A stretch of DNA of 5,048 bases from Syntrophaceae bacterium UBA6255 (GTDB taxonomy: Bacteria > Desulfobacterota > Syntrophia > Syntrophales > Smithellaceae), in assembly GCA_002441205.1 (NCBI GenBank), contig DJVN01000211.1:272-5319 (forward strand), given 5' to 3'. Below, piece after piece: positions 1 to 5,048 of the stretch. A program made the translations under genes and the position numbers. Each line of letters opens with the position of its first letter. Within the stretch, counting starts at the first letter, position 1. The notes under the pieces were generated by a model. The model searched no databases, was not told where the DNA came from, and saw only the letters and a list, made by a program, of their open reading frames with translations.

Positions 1-741
1 TATCTGCCGTTAATCGGCATTTCTATTGGACTGGCCTGGGGTGCGCCGCTTTTATTTCGGAGCAAAAAGATTTTATTCCCGGCAGCAATCACCTTTCTTG
101 CGTTCCTAACTTTTTTAACATGGAAACAATGCGGCTACTGGAGAAACAGCCTTACTCTCTTTGACCGCACCCTGCAAATAACAAAGGATAACTATATTGC
201 ACATGGCACTTTAGGCATTGCCCTGTTTAAAGAAAAGAACATTGACAAAGCTATTGAACATTATAATCAGGCTATCCTTATAAGACCTGATTATTACAAA
301 CCTTATGACAGCAGAGGTATCGCTTACGACAAATTAGGCCTGTATCAACGAGCGATTGAAGATTTTAATGTAGCCATCCATCTAAATCCGGAATATTTCG
401 CTTGCTACAACAATCGCGGTGCTTCCTACGACAAATCAGGCCAGTATCAAAAAGCGCTTGAAGATTATAACGTCGCCATCCGTCTCCAGCCGGATTATGC
501 AGACGCTTACAACAACAGAGGGATTGTTTTGTTCAAGCTCAGCCAGCGTCAGAAAGCGTTGGAAGATTTCAGCAAAGCGATTCATTTCAATCCCCGCTTC
601 GCTGATGCTTACAATAACAGAGCCGTCGTTTATCTCAATCAGAACAATATGGTTTCCGGCTGCCTTGACGCGCGTAAAGCCTGTGAATTGGGCATTTGCA
701 CAACACAGCAGGCAGCAGCAAACAGAGGGTTGTGCCGCTGA
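1..741 (+). CDS. Copy A: TMTC-like membrane glycosyltransferase/TPR protein, C-terminal part (5' end outside window)
   Basis: The reading frame is open from base 1 to a TGA at 739-741, giving 246 residues. Its first residues (YLPLIGIS) align with residue 350 of copy B, so roughly 350 residues lie upstream. Visible parts are the last two hydrophobic segments (about 3-18 and 24-40), the conserved CGYWRNS motif (44-50), and five 34-residue TPRs (65-98, 99-132, 133-166, 167-200, 201-233) with typical NNRG turns and LNP/QPDY ends. The tail carries four cysteines spaced C-x6-C-x4-C-x11-C and ends GLCR. By analogy with TMTC proteins, the TPR part should lie outside the cytoplasmic membrane (periplasm) and may bind protein or glycan substrates; that is inference. 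It lacks four residues found in copy C just before the ILFPAA segment. Family assignment is firm; catalytic function cannot be judged without the N-terminus. Confidence 0.9.
   Translation, partial: YLPLIGISIGLAWGAPLLFRSKKILFPAAITFLAFLTFLTWKQCGYWRNSLTLFDRTLQITKDNYIAHGTLGIALFKEKNIDKAIEHYNQAILIRPDYYKPYDSRGIAYDKLGLYQRAIEDFNVAIHLNPEYFACYNNRGASYDKSGQYQKALEDYNVAIRLQPDYADAYNNRGIVLFKLSQRQKALEDFSKAIHFNPRFADAYNNRAVVYLNQNNMVSGCLDARKACELGICTTQQAAANRGLCR
193..699 (+). repeat. TPR-coding repeats of copy A, five units with 102-nt period
   Basis: Five consecutive 34-codon TPR units. Neighbouring units still resemble each other as DNA: the TACGACAAA stretch starting at 325 recurs at 427, exactly 102 nt later, followed by a similar GG-CC-GTATCAA stretch. 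TPRs form helix-turn-helix pairs that stack into a binding surface. This is the best preserved repeat DNA in the window and therefore the likeliest to gain or lose units by slippage or unequal recombination. Confidence 0.85.
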
Positions 742-800
742 AACATATCTTCTCAATCAGAGGATTTGCGCGTTGCTTAAAAATATTATAGTTAAGAATC
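742..800 (+). other. Intergenic gap A-B, no promoter pair or terminator recognised
   Basis: This gap is 59 nt long and becomes AT-rich towards copy B. I see no stable hairpin followed by a T run, so read-through from copy A into copy B is likely. TATTAT at 784-789 resembles a -10 box, but no -35-like hexamer sits at a normal distance. An AGAGGA at 759-764 is too far from the ATG to serve as its ribosome binding site. Confidence 0.5.
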
Positions 801-2597
801 ATGAATAATAAATATGTCTGTCTTGTAATTGTTTTTCTCATGATAACCTGCCTGGCGGTTTTTAGCCGGACAGCAGCAAATGACTTCATCAGTTATGATG
901 ATGATTTATACATTACCGAGAATCCGCATATTCAGTCCGGATTCAACACTGAAAGTATTCAGTGGGCTTTTACGACAGTGCATCACAGTTATTGGCATCC
1001 CTTGACGTGGTTTTCCCATATGCTTGACTGGAGCCTTTTCGGAGATAACGCTGCCGGCCATCATGTTATCAGCCTGTTTTTTCATATAATCACCGTCATA
1101 TTATTGTTTCTTTTTTTAAACAAAACAACGCATAACATCTGGCCTTCGGCTTTTGTTGCGGCTTTCTTCGCCCTGCACCCTTTAAGGGTAGAATCCGTGG
1201 CGTGGGCAGCAGAACGGAAAGATGTTTTAAGCATGTTCTTCGCCATGGCTGCTCTTTACGCGTATGCTTTCTATGCTGAAAACCACAAAACATCGAAATA
1301 TCTGCTGTGTCTGTTCCTGTTTGCTCTGGCTCTGATGTCCAAACCGATGATGGTTACATTGCCTTGTGTTCTTCTTCTTCTTGACTACTGGCCTCTGCAA
1401 AGATGGCAAACAGCGTCATCTGATTCTACTGAAAGCAGGCAGAAATTCACCTGCAGGATATTGCGGGAAAAGATTCCCTTTTTTATTTTGGCAATCGCCG
1501 CAAGCATTCTTGCCTTCTGGGCACAGAATAAAGTCGGCGCCATGGTGAATACAAGCGACATAGCTTTTGTGGAAAGGTGCTACAACGCTATTGTTTCTTA
1601 CGTCATATATCTGACGAAAATTTTATGGCCTGCCAGGCTTGCCATATTTTATCCCCTCACCTTACCGCTGCCTTTATGGAAAGTTTTTATCTCGGCTGTC
1701 ATCCTTTTATTCATTACGGCTGTCGCCCTCTATTTCAGCAGAAAACTTCCTTTCATGTTTACCGGCTGGTTTTTGTATTTGGGAACTTTAATACCCGTAA
1801 TCGGGTTGGTACAGGTTGGCGACCAGGCAATGGCCGACCGTTATACCTATCTCCCTTCCATAGGAATTTTCATCATACTGGTCTGGGGAACTTATACATT
1901 CTTTAATAAAGAACATATAAGAAAAACATTTTTGTTTCCTGCGGGTATGATCATTCTCGCGGTACTTGCTATCTTAACCTACCGGCAATGCGGCTACTGG
2001 AAAAACAGTATCATTTTATATAATTATGCTTTGAGTGTTACTGAAAAAAATTATAAAATACATCACAATATGGGCGCTGCTCTTTTTAAAAAAGGGAAAA
2101 TCAGGGAAGCCGAATATCATTTTGATAAAGCTGTCAAAATTAATCCTAATTATCTCTCCTTCAATAGCAGAGGAGAAATCTACGCAAGAGCGGGGAAGTA
2201 TCAACAGGCTTTTGACGATTTTAATAAAGCAATTTCACTGAATCCACAACACCCTGACGGATATTATAACAGGGGGGTGACGTATGAGGTAACGGGACAA
2301 TTTCAACCGGCTTTAGCTGATTTTAATAAAGCTATTTCGCTAAATAGTAATTATATTAACGCCTACAACAACAGAGGAATCGTGTATGCAAGGTTGAATC
2401 GGGTTCCAGAGGCTATAGCGGATTTTACAAAAATCATATCGATCAAGCCTGATGATGGAGGTGCTTATTCTAACCGGGCAATCGCCTATTTTTCGCAGGG
2501 CAAAAATGAACGGGGATGCCGTGACGCTAAAAAAGCGTGCGATCTCGGTTCGTGTGGAGCAGCAGAATACGCTGAGAAAAAAGAACTGTGTTACTGA
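801..2597 (+). CDS. Copy B: TMTC-like GT-C membrane glycosyltransferase with five C-terminal TPRs
   Basis: This complete 598-residue protein probably transfers a sugar from a lipid carrier to an acceptor on the outer face of the inner membrane; the substrate is unknown. Residues 5-23 form a first membrane segment, followed by a loop with the acidic YDDD (32-35), the place where GT-C enzymes keep a catalytic or metal-binding acidic pair. Further conserved blocks are HPLTW (66-70), HPLRVESVAW (126-135), ERKD (138-141), LMSKP (178-182), DYWPL (195-199), MADRYTYLPSIG (344-355) and CGYWKNS (397-403), with about 11 hydrophobic segments between 5 and 394. TPRs occupy about 418-585, and the four-cysteine tail ends LCY. 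The ATG at 801 is chosen because an in-frame TAG lies at 789-791 and it places the first membrane segment at the N-terminus. No clear Shine-Dalgarno is present. It is the most divergent of the four copies. An alternative is a polyprenol-dependent transferase acting on lipids or polysaccharide rather than protein. Confidence 0.92.
   Translation: MNNKYVCLVIVFLMITCLAVFSRTAANDFISYDDDLYITENPHIQSGFNTESIQWAFTTVHHSYWHPLTWFSHMLDWSLFGDNAAGHHVISLFFHIITVILLFLFLNKTTHNIWPSAFVAAFFALHPLRVESVAWAAERKDVLSMFFAMAALYAYAFYAENHKTSKYLLCLFLFALALMSKPMMVTLPCVLLLLDYWPLQRWQTASSDSTESRQKFTCRILREKIPFFILAIAASILAFWAQNKVGAMVNTSDIAFVERCYNAIVSYVIYLTKILWPARLAIFYPLTLPLPLWKVFISAVILLFITAVALYFSRKLPFMFTGWFLYLGTLIPVIGLVQVGDQAMADRYTYLPSIGIFIILVWGTYTFFNKEHIRKTFLFPAGMIILAVLAILTYRQCGYWKNSIILYNYALSVTEKNYKIHHNMGAALFKKGKIREAEYHFDKAVKINPNYLSFNSRGEIYARAGKYQQAFDDFNKAISLNPQHPDGYYNRGVTYEVTGQFQPALADFNKAISLNSNYINAYNNRGIVYARLNRVPEAIADFTKIISIKPDDGGAYSNRAIAYFSQGKNERGCRDAKKACDLGSCGAAEYAEKKELCY
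2052..2555 (+). repeat. TPR-coding repeats of copy B, five units
   Basis: Five TPR units cover residues 418-585. The second (452-484) is one residue short of 34; the middle units have the NSRG, YNRG and NNRG turn and the ALADFNKAISLN type second helix. The last unit runs into the cysteine tail instead of ending in a normal TPR helix. Confidence 0.85.
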
Positions 2598-2615
2598 GTG
2601 AACTATTATGGAAAT

Positions 2616-2619
2616 AGGA
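2616..2619 (+). promoter_or_regulatory. Weak ribosome binding site of copy C
   Basis: AGGA lies 12 nt before the ATG at 2632, a longer spacing than usual. It is the only Shine-Dalgarno-like match near any of the three visible starts. The gap between copies B and C is only 34 nt, so translational coupling could also help initiation. Confidence 0.35.
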
Positions 2620-2631
2620 TAAAAATATTCT

Positions 2632-4329
2632 ATGACCAATGAAATACATCTCAATCCCAAAACAAAAATTTTTGTTGTTTATTGCCTTTTAGCGACTGCC
2701 GCAATCGCTGTTTTTGGACAACTCAATCATTTTGATTTCATCAATCTCGACGATACTATTTATGTTACAGAAAACAGCCATGTTCAATCCGGAATCACGG
2801 GAGATGGCATCCGATGGGCATTTAGCACAACTTATGCCGACTTCTGGCACCCGCTGACCTGGTTATCTCTGATGCTTGATTATCAATTTTACGGACTCCA
2901 TGCCGGTCGGTTTCATCTAACCAACCTTATCCTGCATATCCTGAGCACGTTCCTGCTCTTCTGGCTTTTTAACCGCATGACCGGAGCTGTATGGAAAAGT
3001 GCTTTTATCGCGGCGCTTTTCGCAATGCACCCGCTGCATGTGGAATCGGTAGCACGAATATCCCAGCGGAAAGACGTCTTAAGTGCTTTTTTCTGGATAC
3101 TGACGCTTTGTCTGTATGTCTATTATACCGAAAAACCCGCGATAAAAAGATATCTGCCGGTTCTTTTTTCTTTTATCCTGGCGTTGATGAGCAAACCGAT
3201 GGTGGTCACGCTTCCCGTCATCATGATTTTACTGGATTACTGGCCTCTGGGTAGATACCGCATAGAAAGTACGATGCAAACAGGTCATTTGATGTTGTGG
3301 CAGCTCAAAGAAAAGTTGCCTTTTTTTATTCTTGCGGCATCATTTTCTATCATTACAATTTATGCGCATTATAAACCGGCCATTAAAGATTTTTCTCTTC
3401 TTTATCGCATAGCGAATGCGCTAATTTCTTTTGTGACGTATTTGATAAAAACTTTCTTGCCGTATAATTTAGCTTTTATTTACCCTTTCCCGGAACATTT
3501 CCCGCTTTGGCAGATTTCAGGCGCTGTTGTCCTTATTATTTTTATCAGTATCGTTGTTGTGGCAATGGCCAGACATACGCCGCCTGTTTTCATAGGATGG
3601 CTATGGTTTATGATAACGCTTCTTCCTGTTCTTGGAATCATAAAGGTCGGGACCCATGCCATGGCCGGCCGTTACCACTATCTGCCCTCTATCGGCATTG
3701 CCATGATGCTGGCCTGGGGAATTCCCTGTCTTTTTAATAATGAAAAGAGACGCGAAAAGATTTTATTCCCGGCGGCCATCGCTTATATGATTATGATGGC
3801 TGTTCTGACGTGGCAACATTGCGGTTACTGGAAAAACAGCGGGACTCTCTTTGGTCATGATTTACGTGTCACCAGTGATAATTACGTTGCTCATAACAAT
3901 CTCGCATCCTTTTTAGTTGAAAAAGGAGATTCCCATACAGCTCTCTATCATTACAATAAAGCAATTCTTATCAATCCTGACTATTTCAACGCCCATTACA
4001 ACAAGGGGATGGTCTACGCTCAACGCAACCAGTATCAATTGGCCCTGGAAAATATTTCCGAAGCAATTCGCCTTAAACCTGATTATGCCAAAGGCTACTA
4101 TAACCGTGGCATTGTCTATACAAAAATGGAACAATATAAGAAAGCAAAAGGTGATTTCGACAAGGCCATCTTTTTAAACCCGGATTACGCCGATGCTTTT
4201 CTCTACAGAGCTTTTGTTTTTTTTAACATGAAAGACAACGCATCCGTCTGCAACGATTTAAGAAAAGCCTGCGAACTGGGAAATTGCGGCACACTGCAAA
4301 TTGCCGAATCCAAAGGATTATGCCGCTAG
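2632..4329 (+). CDS. Copy C: TMTC-like GT-C membrane glycosyltransferase with four TPRs and altered motifs
   Basis: This complete 565-residue paralogue starts 34 nt after copy B. An N-terminal membrane segment (about 12-29) precedes the acidic loop LDD (39-41). HPLTW (73-77), HPLHVES (133-139), RKD (146-148), LMSKP (185-189), DYWPL (202-206) and CGYWKNS (397-403) are all present, with about 11 hydrophobic segments up to residue 393. Four TPRs follow (418-451, 452-485, 486-519, 520-552), one fewer than in A and B, then the four-cysteine tail ending GLCR. Two conserved spots differ: the AWxAERKD block reads ARISQRKD (141-148), and the ADRYTY block reads AGRYHY (345-350). The frame is intact, so this is not an obvious pseudogene, but activity or specificity may have changed. 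ATG 2632 follows an AGGA 12 nt upstream. The membrane domain closely matches copy D, consistent with a recent common origin. Confidence 0.92.
   Translation: MTNEIHLNPKTKIFVVYCLLATAAIAVFGQLNHFDFINLDDTIYVTENSHVQSGITGDGIRWAFSTTYADFWHPLTWLSLMLDYQFYGLHAGRFHLTNLILHILSTFLLFWLFNRMTGAVWKSAFIAALFAMHPLHVESVARISQRKDVLSAFFWILTLCLYVYYTEKPAIKRYLPVLFSFILALMSKPMVVTLPVIMILLDYWPLGRYRIESTMQTGHLMLWQLKEKLPFFILAASFSIITIYAHYKPAIKDFSLLYRIANALISFVTYLIKTFLPYNLAFIYPFPEHFPLWQISGAVVLIIFISIVVVAMARHTPPVFIGWLWFMITLLPVLGIIKVGTHAMAGRYHYLPSIGIAMMLAWGIPCLFNNEKRREKILFPAAIAYMIMMAVLTWQHCGYWKNSGTLFGHDLRVTSDNYVAHNNLASFLVEKGDSHTALYHYNKAILINPDYFNAHYNKGMVYAQRNQYQLALENISEAIRLKPDYAKGYYNRGIVYTKMEQYKKAKGDFDKAIFLNPDYADAFLYRAFVFFNMKDNASVCNDLRKACELGNCGTLQIAESKGLCR
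3883..4287 (+). repeat. TPR-coding repeats of copy C, four units
   Basis: Four TPR units cover residues 418-552. The first begins at the same residue number as in copy B, and the last merges into the same cysteine tail, so one internal unit is absent relative to A and B. The final unit (ADAFLYRAFVFFNM) has lost the usual NNRG turn. Confidence 0.85.
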
Positions 4330-4354
4330 ATCCCGTGTTGATTTGTGTGTTGAA

Positions 4355-4387
4355 TTGAGTTGATGATAAATTTTTTACAATTACAAA
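4355..4387 (+). promoter_or_regulatory. Possible weak sigma-70-like promoter before copy D
   Basis: The 98-nt gap 4330-4427 is the largest in the array and strongly AT-rich. TTGAGT (4355-4360) is followed after 15 nt by TACAAT (4376-4381), which matches the -10 consensus at five of six positions. An overlapping alternative is TTGATG (4360-4365), 16 nt, then TACAAA (4382-4387). Spacing is short and the -35 boxes are poor, and AT-rich DNA yields such matches by chance, so this is only a candidate. No terminator hairpin for copy C is visible in the gap. Confidence 0.2.
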
Positions 4388-4427
4388 ATGTCCTTATTGA
4401 ATATTGAAATCGATTATTTTACAAACC

Positions 4428-5048
4428 ATGTTAAACAAAATAAATAGCAGCAGAACACATCATCAGAAAATAATTATTTATGTCGTTTTAGCGGCGATCA
4501 CTCTTGTAGTTTTTGGGCAGGTTACTCACTTTGACTTTGTCAGCCTTGATGATCCAATTTACGTCATCAACAATCATCATATCACGTCCGGTATATCATT
4601 GGAAGGCATTGGTTGGGCATTCAGAACAACCTATGCCGAATTCTGGCATCCCTTGACGTGGCTTTCCCTGATGCTTGATTATCAAATTTACGGCTTGAAT
4701 TCAGGAGGCTATCACCTGACCAACCTGATTTTACATATACTCAGTACATTATTGCTCTTTTGGCTTTTTAACCGCATGACTCAAATGGTTTGGCGGAGTG
4801 CATTTGTTGCCGCTCTTTTCGCCCTTCATCCGTTGCATGTGGAATCGGTAGCCTGGATTGCCGAGCGCAAAGATGTTTTGAGCGGATTTTTCTTCATGCT
4901 GACCTTGTGTCTGTATGTTTATTATACGGCAAAGCCGGGCATCAGAAGATATTTGCTTGTGCTGGTCAGTTTCATCTGCGGATTGATGAGCAAGCCTATA
5001 GTTGTCACGCTGCCTGTAATAATGATTCTTTTGGATTACTGGCCGCTG
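4428..5048 (+). CDS. Copy D: TMTC-like GT-C membrane glycosyltransferase, N-terminal part (3' end outside window)
   Basis: The frame opens at ATG 4428 and stays open to the window end, giving 207 residues. A basic N-terminus (Lys4, Arg9, Lys14) precedes a membrane segment at about 15-30, which suggests that the N-terminus is cytoplasmic and the next loop faces outward. That loop holds the acidic LDD (40-42). HPLTW (74-78), HPLHVES (134-140), VAWIAERKD (141-149), LMSKP (186-190) and DYWPL (203-207) follow. Here the AW and ER residues that copy C has lost are intact, so D is the more canonical of this close pair. By hand count about 132 of 171 residues equal copy C with no gap (D 37-207 against C 36-206). 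The remaining membrane domain and any TPRs, probably 350-400 residues, lie beyond the window. No Shine-Dalgarno is visible upstream of the ATG. The start is supported by N-terminal alignment with copy C. Confidence 0.88.
   Translation, partial: MLNKINSSRTHHQKIIIYVVLAAITLVVFGQVTHFDFVSLDDPIYVINNHHITSGISLEGIGWAFRTTYAEFWHPLTWLSLMLDYQIYGLNSGGYHLTNLILHILSTLLLFWLFNRMTQMVWRSAFVAALFALHPLHVESVAWIAERKDVLSGFFFMLTLCLYVYYTAKPGIRRYLLVLVSFICGLMSKPIVVTLPVIMILLDYWPL

Larger units (their letters stand above)
1..5048 (+). repeat. Tandem array of four paralogous genes
   Basis: Copies A to D share the same domain order and motifs in the same orientation, with start-to-start distances of 1831 nt (B to C) and 1796 nt (C to D). 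Short exact DNA matches persist between copies: 65-83 with 3755-3773, 2962-2981 with 4761-4780, 3035-3053 with 4834-4852, 993-1010 with 4644-4661, and 127-142 with 1986-2001. Both ends are cut by the window, so the true number of copies is unknown. Confidence 0.9.

Noticed and set aside
436..756. A 106-codon - strand frame antisense to copy A
   Set aside because: It mirrors the TPR codons of copy A. Similar antisense frames appear opposite the TPRs of B (2340-2660) and C (3913-4134), as expected from repeated TPR codon patterns, and there is no independent coding evidence.
784..789. TATTAT as a -10 box for copy B
   Set aside because: No acceptable -35 hexamer lies 15-19 nt upstream, and the implied leader would be only a few bases long.
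419..808. A 129-codon + strand frame overlapping the TPR end of copy A
   Set aside because: It lies out of frame inside a clear TPR coding region, its translation has no family resemblance, and the repeated DNA keeps the shadow frame open.
1577..1906. A 109-codon + strand frame inside copy B, with a similar one inside copy C at 3507-3737
   Set aside because: Both are alternate-frame shadows of the same conserved membrane block (DRYTYLPSIG or its C equivalent). Their likeness to each other comes from homology of the real frames.
2608..2622. ATG at 2608 upstream of copy C
   Set aside because: It gives only four codons before TAA and is not in frame with copy C.
193..4287. CRISPR array or minisatellite as an explanation for the periodic repeats
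   Set aside because: The period is 102 nt, the units are coding in one frame with TPR consensus residues, and there are no unique spacers between identical repeats.
4388..4447. A 19-codon frame from ATG 4388 overlapping the start of copy D, possible leader peptide
   Set aside because: There is no ribosome binding site, no counterpart before B or C, and no attenuator-like hairpin. A short chance frame in AT-rich DNA is more likely.

Overview
The window is one side-by-side array of at least four related genes, all on the + strand, with no other gene type in it. Each gene encodes, or is predicted to encode, a large inner-membrane protein. The N-terminal part, about 400 residues, is a polytopic membrane domain resembling the GT-C type sugar transferases that use lipid-linked donors. 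The C-terminal part is a run of tetratricopeptide repeats (TPRs) ending in a short cysteine-rich tail. The closest named relatives I recognise are the eukaryotic TMTC proteins (protein O-mannosyltransferases with luminal TPRs, CAZy GT105) and their many bacterial look-alikes, usually annotated only as 'tetratricopeptide repeat protein'. The substrate of the bacterial proteins is not established, so the enzymatic call is an inference from family resemblance.

Layout. Copy A (1-741) enters from the left edge and shows only its last membrane segments, five TPRs and the tail. Copy B (801-2597, 598 aa) is complete, with five TPRs. Copy C (2632-4329, 565 aa) is complete, with four TPRs. Copy D (4428-5048) begins near the right edge and runs out of the window inside its membrane domain after 207 residues. 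The gaps are short (59, 34 and 98 nt) and contain no recognisable gene or terminator, so the copies may share a transcript. The 98-nt gap before D is the only one with even a weak promoter-like sequence. No stretch over 300 bases lacks a gene.

Relationships. C and D are close: by hand count about 132 of 171 residues match without a gap across the first conserved block. A resembles C more than B over the part it shows. B is the outlier. In B and C the membrane domains keep exact register (the CGYW motif is at residues 397-400 in both), and the whole length difference lies in the TPR part, equal to about one repeat. The array therefore looks like an old tandem gene duplication whose TPR ends have varied by whole units.

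Organism. The window is bacterial in style: tightly packed genes, standard code, AT-leaning codon use and weak or absent Shine-Dalgarno sites. Proteins of this kind are frequent in Desulfobacterota, Nitrospirota, Omnitrophota, Planctomycetota and related environmental lineages. Nothing here fixes the phylum, and there is no rRNA, tRNA, mobile element or CRISPR array to help.
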